Below are positions 48,319 through 60,872 of a stretch of 64,000 bases of DNA, piece by piece; the stretch's first letter is position 1; each line of letters starts with the position of its first letter. Below the pieces are notes generated by a model. That model did no database searches. It was not told the DNA's origin and was given only the letters and a program-made list of their open reading frames with translations. The translations under genes and the position numbers were made by a program. This stretch comes from Pyrrhoderma lamaoense (lineage: Eukaryota > Basidiomycota > Agaricomycetes > Hymenochaetales > Hymenochaetaceae): contig NBAZ01000006.1 in NCBI GenBank assembly GCA_002794735.1, forward strand, positions 1,302,001-1,366,000. Direction: 5' to 3'.

Positions 48319-49098
48319 GAAACAAATTCAAATTGTAGGCTAAGTGTACTATTTCTCGTTTATATTGACTGATCGCATATGTATATGTAGCTCGTTGGTG
48401 ATACGAATTCGGCACAGGGTCAATTATCCCAATCATCTTTCCCTGTCCTCCTTTTCTTGTGTGTATACTTAATATTACTATAAGTCCCGTCATCAATCTA
48501 AAATAATTGAGCTAATCATTTCTCACAGTTGTTAACTAAGCGGCAACTCATCACATTTATTAAATTATTAAGACGGATTCATCACTGCAATGAAACAACG
48601 AAGCTGAATTTGTTTATGAAGATATACGATGTTGTTAATGGTGATTCTTTAATTTTATTCCTTCCACATCTACCTAGACAAAGTGCGCCATGTTTGAATT
48701 ACAGAGGTTGTAGCTAGAGTTTTAGTTATACATCTTTAACAGCCACAAATGATCAATTAGATACCCGGCCTAGAAAAACAGAGAATCAGGCAAGTACCGA
48801 TATGGGGAGAAGAAGGGAGGCAAAATAATGATGATAATATGAAAAGAACTAGGAAGAGACCAACAGTAATAACAGTAGAACGCAGAGATCAGGATAAAGA
48901 GAGGTATAAAATAAAACAACTTAGTGGATAGTTCAGAGTCGAGTAGTAATAAGGAAGTAAAAACAGAAATGCAAGGGAAGAAAGAGACAAGGAATTACGA
49001 TATGATACAAAAAAGCAGCTACTGAAAAAAAATAACAAATAAGAAAATTTTCAAAAGAGTTATCCAGAACCGAAGACGTAAGTCATGGAGTCACAAGC
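48319..49098. other. spacer before Sds3-like gene 3' end
   Basis: These 780 AT-rich bases are probably 3' UTR of the flanking genes; 48780-49080 is purine-rich on the plus strand. No gene is supported. Confidence 0.45.
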
Positions 49099-52000
49099 CT
49101 ATGATCCATTGCTGAGAGGAACAGCAGTCATTTTGGGTGGAGCCATATGCCCAGGATCATTCCCAGAAGAAAGCGCAAGTGGCTGGGCTGGTCCCGCAAG
49201 CCCAGTTGTTGAGGAATACAATCCAGGACCATGTGTAATTGCTGGCATACCGTGTGAGTTGAGGGAGACGTCAGGTCTTGTCCCGGGACCCGTAAGTCCT
49301 GGAGTTCCTAGTCGACTACCCGTACCACCAGGAGTACCGGGACCTACCGGATGTCCCGGAGTAAACGCAATTGGTTTTGTGGGTAAGGGAGATAGCGACC
49401 TCCCGCTTCCTGTCTTCGGTGTACTTGAAGGCATAGTACGTGGCGATGCACCTGAACGGCGTGAAGGAGAATGTAGAAGAGAAGGAGTATACGAAGGCGC
49501 AGGGCCTACACCAGGGCCCGTGGGGGCATAGGTGGAGGACTTGAAGGTGGGATACCATTACTTGACCCGTTTCGAGGCCGTGGTGAACTCGTATTGTTGT
49601 TGTTAATGACAATTGTTGATGCTGAACCTTGCCTAGAATGAGTATGTGGACGCCTTCCTCCATCGGCAGGGATGTGAGTTGAGGACTCAGGCTGTTCATA
49701 TCTAGGATTTCGTTCGTCCATCCAAGGCTCTCTGCGTGAAGTAGCACCTTCATTCTGGCGAGAAGGATTGAAATTTGATTGCTGCATCGCCTGTGAAGGG
49801 GTCATAACAAACAAAGATGATGGCTGTGATGATCTTTCTCGTTCAGCTGGAGGACTGAGCTGACTCATGGGGGTGGAGGACCAGGGGGCCTGGTGGTAAA
49901 TTCCGTGATCGTTCCCGTTCCCGTTGCTCACGTTCTTCTTCCTGCCGCCAAAATGAGCTATTAGAGACCGGCTTAGGAATGAGATTAATTTGTTCAATGG
50001 TTGGAGGTGGATGTCGTGATGCTGACTCTTGCTCTACCTCATGCTGGCGATGGACTGTATGCAAAGGAGGTGGACGTGATGAGTGATGATGGTGAGGTGG
50101 AGGATGACGATGTACAACATGGTGATGATGAGGAACACCTTGAAGAGTCTGATGAACTGGGGGATGCCGGTGAACATGCTGTTGATGAACTCGGCCGTAT
50201 TCATCTGAGACATGGGTATCCTTCGTATTTGTGTCGTGCCAAATTCTTTCACGTTCTCGTTCCTTCACATCTCGTTCTCGCTCACGTGCATCTCTTCTAT
50301 GCTCCTTGGGATATCCATTCATAATTGATTTTGATGGTCCAGCACCAGAACTAGACGGAGGCACTGCACTTTGGATCGGGCCCCAATGTTGGTTTGGACC
50401 ATTCACATACGGATTATTACCATTTACTGGCCCGCCTTGATCATAGTTCTGAGATGGTGGGGGAGACGGTGATCGCCGTCCAGGTCGGGGCATGTAGCCA
50501 GTATGAGGTGCTCCTGGCCCTTGATTAGACCTATTACCAGGATGATGGATACTACCCATAGGTGGCGGAGGACCTGGGGGCTGATGATACACCCGTCCTG
50601 GTGGGGGTGGTGGATAAGAGTGATGTACTGCCATAGAAGCAGGAGGAATACCATGAACGAATGGGCCATGACCATGAGGAGGCATCATACCTGGATGTGT
50701 CGCATAATCCACATAATGCTGTTCAAAGGGTTGAACTATCCCCATAGGAGGCCCCATTTCATTCGCTATGGGTGGATGAAATGATCGCGAGCGTGAACTA
50801 GACATGGCTTGTCGATCAATTTGAATTTCTTTAGTCGACAACATAGAAAGTGAGGAATAAGGATATCCATGGTCCAGGTCCTTGCGTTTACGCTTGAGTT
50901 TTGAGGAGTAAGTATGGCTTGAATCTAAAGATGCAAACTTCATCATTTCTTTAATTGATATTGATTTGTTAGGTACGAGCCCAGCTGGAGGTTGAGGTAT
51001 ATGAAGAACTAGATTAGTTTCGTAAGTATTCTGTCTTAAGATCATATTTCAAAGTTTATTGCCGTACCAGGATGAGCACGTTCCAGGAGGCGTTTTTCGC
51101 GCTCAAGTCTCCTTTTCTTCCTATTAGCGTCTGCATGCATTTCGTTTCGAAGCTCTTCCTTTTCGAACTATAGCATGTAGTTAGTTGTACTAGAACCTGA
51201 GTCGTAGAAGTATATTCAAAGGTACATACCTTCCACCAACCCCATATTGCATCTTCATCACCTTTACGCATCATTGTAACATGATCATCTTCGTACTTTC
51301 GCTTTTTAGCAGCAAGCTCAAGCCTTTTGTCGTGTCTGTTCTGTAACTCTGTTTGTAGATGTATCATTTCGGGGTGTGTGCCTGTGTACATGTGAGCTGA
51401 GTGCGAAGGACCACAAAGGACCACAAGAATATACCTTGGAGAATCATAGCTTCTTCCATTGCTAATTCCTCCATCTTCTCTACGTAAAGAGCCTCACGTA
51501 TGAGACCGAACCGGAGTTCGATTTGTGCCAAGACTTCGAGCGCCTCTACACGGTGAGCAGGCTGTAAGTCGGTTTCTGTCTCCTCGTTTTCTACTTCGGC
51601 TTCCACTTCAGCGTCCGGATCAGCATCTGCGTCTGCTTTTTCTGGGTCCTCCGCATCTTCATCGTTATCAACTTCGGGGTCAACGACTGTATCGGGTTCA
51701 ATAGGTTCTACCTTCATGGGTTTCTCGACTGAGATGTGAGGAGGTTCCTCTACTTGCTCCTCTTCGGGCTCCGGGGAGGTCGATGGTGAGGTTGAGGGAG
51801 ATTTTATGATTTGTTGCCCAGCCATAATGGAACTTCCTGCAGGAGCGAGTGGGACAACGGGGGCGATATCAGCGTTCTTTGCGATTGTGGCATCATCCTC
51901 CGCCTCAACATCAGCTTCTTCATCTGGAGGAGCTTCTTCTTCCTCATCCTGCTGCTCCTCATCCTCAGATTCCATAGAGTAATCACTGGAGGCCGCATCC

Positions 52001-52583
52001 TCAGTAAGAACCATGGACGACTCGCGAGTAGCGTCCTTGACTACGGATACAGCTGGGTCAGCGATTTTGATAGGGTCATCGCCATTCTCTTCCTCTTCTT
52101 CAGATTCGTGTTCGTCCTGTTCGTCGCCACCATCCTCGTCATCGACTTCTGAGGGTAGCTGGCGAGACTGGGTCTTGGTGTCTCCCTCATCCTCGTCATT
52201 GTCAATATCATGCTTCTGGGTATCATGTCCACGAGTTGTAGATGACGATGAAGCAGGAGTGGATATTTTGTTGGGTGAAAGGGGAGGCTCGTCGATGTCG
52301 TGTTGGCGTCGCCCGTTGGTCTTGTACGCCCAGTCCCACATGGGTTCGGGCACGATACCTGAACGCTTCCGTCTAGGGAGGCGGCGATTATCCTGAGGAG
52401 TTGAGCTATGCGTAGAGTCACGAGTAGCGTCTTGCTCGTCCTCTGTAAGCTCTGAGAGCTCTGAACTGCTATCCAGTCCTGTAGTTTTGGGGTTGAAGGG
52501 GGTTTCTTGTTCGGAAACGGCTCTGGAGGTGGGGAAGGAGAAGGCGATGTGAGTGAGCCGGAAGAGGCTCGGTAGTCGGACAT
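49099..52583 (-). CDS. Sds3/Dep1-like chromatin protein, P/H-rich tail
   Basis: Sds3-family proteins are subunits of Sin3-Rpd3-type histone deacetylase complexes. From ATG 52581-52583 the protein opens MSDYRASSGSLTS, then has a long Glu/Asp-rich region. The Sds3-like helix follows (ALEVLAQIELRFGLIREALY, EKMEELAMEEAMILQ, then GTHPEMIHLQTELQNRHDKR and KFEKEELRNEMHADANRKK). The C-terminal 600 or so residues are rich in His, Pro, Gly and Arg and end PLSNGS. The conserved frame needs single added bases at five places: 52514-52521, about 51047-51053, GGGGG 49869-49873, GGGGG 49884-49888 and GGGGG 49522-49526. Each yields continuous Pro-rich or conserved reading. Introns near 51424 and 51225-51169 are visible. 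The family is firm; whether Sds3 or Dep1 orthologue is open. Confidence 0.82.
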
Positions 52584-53206
52584 CGCAGATATCGTCGACG
52601 GCAGCGTCGAAGAGAGCGGCAATGACGACGACAACCTTTGAGGATGACGATTGCGAACAGTACAAACACAGTGAAGGGCCATCTTACGCTGAGGGGGGGA
52701 GTCTTCTCGCACGCCCCGGCACGTGACCAGTTTCTTATAGCCCGGAAATTTCCTCCCTTTTTTCCATTTTTTGTGTGTATTTCCACATCCCAAACATCTA
52801 ACATACCAAATTATGTTGCCAACCGTTATCCATTCGTTTCGTCCAATGGAAACCACGTTTACATAAAATCTAATACACCCGCTTCCTAACACAGGCCCTC
52901 TATCACTAGGCCTGGCCTAGTAATAGTAGTATTATCCACAACGAAGATTGTACATCTAGTTCCCTTTGAGAGCCTTTTTCGACGGTTTTGGAAAAAGAAA
53001 GATCGGCAAGTGACGCGCTTTCAGACACACGACGCGCGCTCATAGGGCGCTTCCTATTTTAGCTTTGTACCAAGATCCCAATTATCACATACCAGGTACA
53101 TATATATATGTACTCTGTGTACGACCGTGTGTGTAAAGGCTTAATACAACTTGTTTATCTACACAACGGCCAGCAGTCTCGTGCTTCTCTCATAGATCTA
53201 CATACT
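52584..53206. other. Sds3-like promoter / VWA8 3' side
   Basis: This 623-bp spacer between two minus-strand genes contains the promoter of the Sds3-like gene. Frames reading into it from the Sds3 side have no motif. A TA-repeat palindrome (GTACATATATATATGTAC) lies at about 53097-53114. Confidence 0.5.
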
Positions 53207-56200
53207 TTATCCATCAATCATACTGGACAAGATGCTTCTAAGCACTTTGGGTATATCATGTGTATCAGACACACGGAATCCACGACCTTGAAAGTGCTTC
53301 GGAATCCTGCGAATCAGTTTATATATCAGATCAATGGTTTCCGTATGTTATCTTACTAGTACTAGTTACTCACCAAGACGCCTCGGCACCCTCGCCGATA
53401 CAGATCAGCGCGGTCCGTACTTTCGGATTACGGTCCATTGCCCGTCGTAGTTCGTCCGCTGTAATCTGGTACCGTCCAAAATTAGCATCAGATATTGCGA
53501 TGACAAACCAATCATCTATGCATATTTAATAGTATAAGTCAACATATATCGGTTAGTGTTTTCGACATTTGCTTTGCCGACCACAATCCTTACCCGCGTC
53601 AAATTTCGAAACATCGTCCACGGCTTTCTCAATGGCTTCAACTACGAAGGGGAAATTAAGCATAAGAGCAGCATATATAGCTCTTCACGTACTAGTATAA
53701 TCCCCAGCAAAGGCGTATTGCGTGATCATCGTCATCTTTTCGATTACCTTCCACCTATCCCTAATTTCTCTAGGTAGATTATTACTTTCAACAAGAGGTA
53801 TCATTGGCGAATCCCCAGACTTTATCAAATTTTAAGTAACGAGACGAATGTCTACAAGCATCAAAGCTCACATGGCCAAACATCTTGTCAGGAACATCAG
53901 CAAACTAGAAGGATCTAACTCGATACAGATTAGATCTAAGACACTTACATCCCATTCATATTTATCTTGTCTGGTTAGACGATTAAATGATTCCATAAGC
54001 ATTACAGCTGGAAAACCTTTTAATATAAAGTTTGATTAGTAAGTACTGAAGTTACCTGTTTCCAAGGACCTTTGCAGCCTTCCGTCATACTGGAATCGAT
54101 ACCTTTCATGTTCATCCGTCAGTAGCTCGTTATTTACGCACCAACATACTGACTTACATGGATCCGCTAACGTCAAAGAGAAAGCGTATTCGCTTTGGCC
54201 TTGTTGTATTTCACCTTCAACGGAATGAAATCTAGATCAACTTCAGAATGACTCACTTAATCTGTGGCCTCCCTAGCTCCGGTTTATCCATTCCGCGCCG
54301 CTTGTAGACAGTAGCCTCACCAGTCAACCCCTCCATCAACCTACTATCGTCCAACTCCCCATCAGTCTGTCTTTTTACCCAAACTCTTTCTTCTTCACGT
54401 GCACTTAGATCTATGAAGAAATAAACATATACGTATCAGAGATATAATTAGCTGTCCCGCCGGCAGAACAAACAGTTTAGAAAGATTTAATGATTGATGA
54501 TTATTACTTACTCTCCAACAAGTCAAAAAGTTGTATAACATGCGCTTCTACCTCGGACAGCAGGCTTCCATACTCCTTCGCTTCTCCCGCGCTCATATCC
54601 AACTCCTCTAACCGGCGTTTGAGTTCTTCCCGTGCCATCTCCCGTGCTTGTTCTTTAATGTGGTCAGGAACATCGTTTTTCAGCTTGTCGGAAACTTGTT
54701 TGATATCATGTCCTTTAAATAGACGCATGTATCCACCTCTTCCTCCTAAGCCAGCGGTGTCTCGACCACCGGTCTATGTTTTTTATTGAGAGATTATTAT
54801 CACTAGTATTAGCTTGAGTGTAGTCAAAGTTGAAGAGTTAGTTACCCCACCCGCCCAGGTATTTCCACCTGAGTGCTCTTCGTTATTGGGATCTTCTTTC
54901 CCAAACTTGGGCTTCGAAAGGTCCGTCGGGCCTTTAGGCTCGAACTTCACCTCCTTGATTTGCTTCTTTGCAGCCTCACGAGCAGCTTCCAATCCGAGGT
55001 GCTCAACCTTAAGTCTAGTTTTCCCGAGGTAAGAAAGGGATGAGCTATCACGTCACATGGTCATAGCTTATCTTTGTGGCAAAAAGAGACGTACCCATGA
55101 CGATTCAGTACATCCAATAAGAAATCGGTAGCTTCTGGCTTGTATACATCGAAATCAAACACATTTCGTAATGTATTTTCAAGGGAATCATCAGGATATG
55201 CACGCATGTGTCGGATAATATTTATTAATTCTAAGAGTTTCGTTAATATTTCACCAACCTATAAGAAGCTATAGAGTATTCAAATTAAGTCTCACCCCTC
55301 AGAGAGTAAGGATAAGTCAGCTTTCCGGTTTCAGTTGCGGATCGTAAATCTTGGAATACGCCAACAAGACGACGTATTGTATCCTCATCTAATTCTGGGG
55401 CGAGTTGCTTCAGAAGTAATCGCTCTGAGGTTGCATCCGGATTCGGTACCGAGTGACTAAAGCAGACCAGTTAATATAGTTACCGGTATCAATTCGGAAA
55501 CGCCTATCATACCAGCTGAAGTTGTCACCAAGTACTTGTAGGAAGTGATTCCCTAAGAATGCTAAAGTCACGAGAAATTAGATACTTCAGGTAGAAGGGG
55601 TCAAAGCACCTCAAAAAGACACACGATAACCAGGTCTGTTCGCAAGTAACACGAGTCTAAAGTTTGGATGTACGACGATGTCATCATCTTGTTCCGCAAC
55701 GGGTCTTACACGCCGACCATCTGCAAGGCTCAACTCTCCATGAGAACCTAAGCTCCGGAAGACTGCAACAACGTGAGCGGGAGCTTTGTCAGCTTCATCA
55801 ACTACACATATACGACCGAGTTTGATTGCACGCAAGAGTGGCGAGTCTTCGTGTCGTAATTCCCCCGCTGAGAGTGTTGTAGTGAACATAAGTTGATTCA
55901 CCGTTGTATCACGGTGAAGTTGGACGTATTCACGTGGGCGTCCTAGGAGCTGTTGTAGAGAGATAGTGGTTAATATTGAGGACCTTAAGTATTAACTAAG
56001 TTACTTGCCTGACATAATCTGGGATGTGATTCGGATGTCAAACTGGTATGTCACCACTTCGATGCTTTATTGGCAATCTTACCTATCAATTATCTTATTT
56101 TTCCCAACGCCCTAAAATACAAATATGTTTCAGTGAGTTACAGACTTTACCAAGGAGAACTAACCTGATTGCCGAGAAGAACTAGATATTCCCCAAGGAT

Positions 56201-58896
56201 TTCCAAATCGATTGCCATATCTCTCATTAAACCAGATTGTAAGCTATTATCAAAGAAATGCTCCATATGCGGGACATGAGATGCCACCCCAACTGCATCC
56301 TGTGAAGAATCGTAGCGTTGTATAGAAACTGAACGTGATTTTCCTCCTCCGTGGCTGAAATCTATATCAAATACTATTTCCTTAGCATCTAATCTCGGAG
56401 GGGCGTTATACTAGATTAGGAAGATGTGATGAAGTAAGAAAACCTGATAAGAGCCCGTGTAGTTAACACAGAACATACCGTGGGAGCACGTGGTGGATAT
56501 TAGCCTCTATTAGTAAGTTGTCTAGAGCCATCCGTTCTACGGGAGGTAAAAATTCAGCCAATAATGTTCGGCGTATCAATGTGTGTAAATCATCGTCCCA
56601 TGGTAAAGCCGCAACGCGTCTCGCGATCCTAACCAATGAGCGAGTCCCTAATCTTCTGTTTTTGATCAGACCATTGTGTGCCTTTGAGTTTGAGTCTATC
56701 AATGAGATGTTTTCACGGTATTTTGTCGCAAGTTGGACCAGAGTTTGTACGGTTTGTGGACCGCAGCCAGTTGAAAGTAGTAATTCTGACTCTTCAGAAG
56801 CATCCATCGGAACAGTAAGAACAGGGAAGAACATGTTTGCATGCTCCGTTGATAACCAATCACGAAGTGGGATTGATTTAGATGCCGTTGTGATGACTCG
56901 GAAAGATGGATTTGCAGTTGATAGCCCCTTTGTTGAGACCTAAAATTGATATTAGAATACATTTGGACAGTTTGGTGGATAGAAACAAACCTCTTCTTTG
57001 GAGGCATTATGAACGAGGCGTTTACCCTCCCATAACTCAGACTCACGATCCTGTAGTAGTCTAGAGATAGATCCGGCAGTGGAAGCTAGTGTATCAATCC
57101 CAGATAGGTGTACTAGTTTCCCAGACCAAGCGCCCTGTATTAAAGGACTTTTGAAATAGTTTTGAGTATAAAAATTGACGTCTTCTTTATATACTACTAA
57201 CCTCGGTTGCCAACTGGTAGACCCACCATCGTTTATTTGTCTTCGCATGAGTAATTCCCGTCCACCGATTTCCTTGTACAGATGGATATTGTCTGTTCTA
57301 TATCCAAGGAGTTCACCGACTAGTTGTGAGATAATCGATGTTGAACAAGAGGCAGTTATAGGTTGAACAGGAGGAAGAAGCAAGATGTCCCATCCGAGAG
57401 CATGGGCTTGAAGCAGAGACGTCAATGTGTAATTCAACCTTGATGAAGTTCTGACAGTGGTCCCATTATACATGGTAAATGAAGGCTCGCGCAAAAGAGA
57501 GGACGGTAGGAAAGGATGAGTGCCAGCTGGAGCGCTCAGCACAACTTCATTCGAAGATCCTGTAGATGATTTAAGCTTGAATACAAGCTTAGCTGTTTGC
57601 TCATCCGCCCTTTCGATACTCGATAACTGATATCCCAAAATACCAGAGTCATCATCTGTGGCTACTTCTGTAGGAATTCCGAGAGATCCGATTCCTACTT
57701 CTTCACATTGCCGACTTAGTGTTGCCCAACCGGCAAACGGGGCATAAAGAAGTTCAGGATGGATTGATATCAACAGCCTGGCAAGTTGTGTAGGACTTAG
57801 ATTGTGTTCACCATCATTATCAGTAGGAAATGACACAGTAAGCTTGTGTAATCTGGCCAGAGCTGTCTGGGGAATGCTGGAATTGGACTGCGAACAACTG
57901 AAGATAGGGGCTGACGTATGCCGTTAGCGTATTCGGAAGAAATGATAACAGACTTGAGCTTTTCAGCTAGTTTATTGTTCAGTATTTTGTCTGAGGAATC
58001 GGAGAGAGATAAAGCTGCTCCTAATGGGTCTATGAATCGAGCCTGGAATCGACTACGGAAGGAGGATCCAGAGGATACCCTTGATAAGGTGGTACCGGTG
58101 CTGCAATAGCAATAACTCTAAATTTCCTGTGAGCAGGAATAATCGTTATATCTTTGTTTGCGTCAGAATCAATAAGGTCGAAACGTGCGGGATGGACTAT
58201 GTGAGTGCCATCTTCTAGGTTCCTGTATGTTTTATTACTGAGTATCATTATCTGACAACTTCTTAAAAACTAACATTTCTCTATTCTCTAGAAGATTGTT
58301 AAGAACAGGCATGATACCACGTTCAGCCTTTTCAATCCCTTCGAGAATCAATATACGTCCCAGCTTCACTGCCTTGACGGCAGCACTATCGACATATACA
58401 AGAGTACCATTCTCTCGTATCTCCCTGCCTTGTTTCAACTCAGTTTCTCCTACGTCTCGATGGAGAGAGACATATTCATATTCAGAGTTGATTAAGCTAA
58501 TATCATTGATAAGCATGTATTATTACTTTTTGATTACTTAACTCACCTGCAGAATGTCATAGCTAGTCTCCTTGCATAAGGTCCTGGCTGAGATAATAAA
58601 AATACATCTTGACCAAGCAGATATTTCTGTAACATAAAGTGAAGATTATCCTGGTTTATTGAATCGTTGATGTCCAGCAATGGTCTGATACGGGGAAGTC
58701 TAGACGGCTCTGAACTTTCTGGGACTTCATATGAGATGTTACCCAATTTAAGGGTACCTATGATAGGAACAGAGGGAGTTAACAATGTTCGATTGATGAG
58801 TTTAAGCCTTCGCCTTGGTTGAGACATTATTATTGATAGTCGTATTTCCTTTCTCTTAAGTGTTGAGTGTAAGAAACATGCAAACTTGCTTAACAT
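53207..58896 (-). CDS. VWA8: VWA8-type AAA+ / von Willebrand A protein
   Basis: VWA8 proteins are large mitochondrial dynein-like AAA+ ATPases of poorly known function. The start (58894-58896) gives an Arg/Lys-rich N-terminus compatible with import. Module 1 has a degenerate P-loop (LGQDVFLLSQPGPYARR) and EGIEKAERGIMPVLNNLLEN. Module 2 has GNQGVGKNKI as Walker A (about 56190-56090) and RICVVDEADKAP as Walker B (near 55800). The C-terminal VWA domain carries the MIDAS DVSGSM (near 54170), then YRFQYDGRLQRSLET, ALICIGEGAEASW and GRGFRVSDTHDIPKVLRS, with the stop at 53207-53209. Many short introns occur. Two one-base breaks were found, at 58059-58060 (before FRSRFQARF) and GGGG 57907-57910; both heal with one base. 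Exon edges between 56400 and 54500 are approximate. Confidence 0.9.
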
Positions 58897-59396
58897 TCAT
58901 GGGGTAGTAGTAGCCGGAATACAGTAGCCGGTGCAATTCTGCGCCCGATGCCCGGAGTCAATGAAATGAACTCGTGATTATCCAATGAGACAAATGCACA
59001 GACAGTGATGAAATGATGGTTGATTCGAACTATCAAACAGGAGCAACCGAGTTTGTTAAGTAATGTTTATAAGCTGATTTTGCATCATCATGATTGTGTG
59101 TAAACTAGTGATGTCGTTGTAGCACACAGCTAAGTACTGCGCGCCAAATTAGGAAACTATACTTTGATTACATGTTTACTTAATGACATGTAACTTGAAT
59201 GATCCACTTACACTAAGTTACAGTAACAGTAGCTCTACAACAGCACTAAGGACCACTTCAGCCATTTTGCTGTCCATACTAAATAAAGACGACTCGTGAC
59301 TAGTATCTAACATATTTCTGACGTCCTGAAACGCGAAAAAAAATCTGAACCGCTCAACGCGACTCCACGTCTCGTTACATTACTCCGGACTTAGTT
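58897..59396. promoter_or_regulatory. divergent promoter region VWA8/VPS26
   Basis: This 500-bp spacer lies between the start codons of two divergent housekeeping-type genes. I see no TATA box or repeat that I can assign. Confidence 0.5.
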
Positions 59397-60512
59397 ATGG
59401 CTGCCTATTTCTTCGCATCCCCAGTTGACGTTGACATCAAGCTCGAAGATGAAGACCGCAGGAAACAGGTAGAGGTGAAGTCTGACAAGGAAAAGGTGAC
59501 GCGCTGCCCAGTATACCTAGATGGTGATTCGGTTGTTGGTCAGGTAAGTAATAACTCGAGTGTCTGGTAATGTGCAGCTGAGTCTGACTGATTATATAGG
59601 TTTCTGTGCGGGTACGTGATGGGAAAAAGATCTCTCATGACGGCATTAAAGTCGAGTTTGTAGGCGCAATAGGTGAGTAAGACACATGCTTCTAGAAACT
59701 ATTTAGTGATGCATATTGGTAGAGCTGTTCTATGACCGAGGTCATCATCACGAATTCCTCTCTCTTTCACAGGAGCTGGCAGCCCCTGGAGAAATGAGAC
59801 AAGCTCAAACATTTGATTTTGGCTTCAAGAATGTGGAGAAACAATATGAAAGCTATCAGGGTATAAATGTAAAATTACGGTATGTAGTGATGAACTTCAC
59901 TCAACAAACATATACTAATGACCATCTAGATATTTTCATTCGAGTAACCATTTCACGAAGAATAGCTGAAGTAGTCAAAGAACGGGATATCTGGGTGCAC
60001 TCCTTCCGCATGCCTCCTGATTCGAATAATTCGATAAAGATGGAGGTCGGTATCGAAGATTGTCTACACATCGAATTTGAATACAACAAGTCAAAGTACC
60101 ATCTCAAGGATGTCATAGTTGGAAAGATCTATTTCTTACTGGTGCGCATCAAAATCAAGCACATGGAACTCTCTATCATCCGTCGTGAGACGACTGGAGC
60201 GGTACCAAACCAGTACAACGAGAGCGAGACTATCACAAAATTCGAGATCATGGACGGCGCTCCTGTACGAGGGGAGACCATCCCAATTCGGCTTTTCTTG
60301 GGCGGTTTTGATCTTACTCCTACCTTCCGTGAAGTTAACAAGAAGTTCAGCACCCGATATTATCTCAATTTAGTTCTGATTGATGAAGAGAACAGGCGGT
60401 ATTTCAAACAACAGGTGGGTAATTATCTTTTATATTCTAGGTGGTTTGTCTAACGTGTTCTTCTATGTAGGAGATCACAATCTACCGGATACCTGACGAA
60501 CCTATTGCTTAA
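59397..60512 (+). CDS. VPS26: VPS26 retromer subunit
   Basis: Vps26 is an arrestin-fold subunit of the retromer core that recycles cargo from endosomes. Four exons (59397-59543, 59600-59672, 59723-60414, 60471-60512) join with clean GT-AG introns. The protein opens [18 protein letters not shown], then has [20 protein letters not shown] and [20 protein letters not shown]. The second arrestin lobe includes [31 protein letters not shown] and [20 protein letters not shown], and the end is [25 protein letters not shown]. Length (about 317 residues) and order match the family. No break was found; this is among the best preserved genes here. Confidence 0.96.
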
Positions 60513-60872
60513 CACTACCCGTGTTTTCTTTAGAACTAATTGTATTTCCTTGTGGATATAATTTGTACCTATTTATTTTTGCATGTGTTACCAATCTCTT
60601 CCTCATCGTTCACACGGAATCCATTCATGCCAAAAGAAACATCCAATATGGTACATACAATGAAGTCAACTAAGTATCAATCGCAAAGGTGGTGAGGAGC
60701 GGGTTAACAAGGTAATTACGTGAGAAAGGCGAATGCATAGTAACTGATAAAAAAGAGTTGCAAGACAACCAAAACAGAGAAGGAAAAATCCGAAGGCTGA
60801 ATAAGAAAGCAAAATGAAGTCCAAGTCACAAACTACATACAAGTTAACCAGTACTATACTGAACATCAAAAC
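60513..60872. other. convergent 3' spacer
   Basis: These 360 bp separate convergent 3' ends of VPS26 and the membrane-protein gene. No gene is seen. Confidence 0.5.

Noticed and set aside
51811..52396. Plus-strand Ser-rich frames opposite the Sds3-like gene
   Set aside because: They are antisense to the Glu/Asp-rich repeats; such codons give Ser/Leu-rich shadows.
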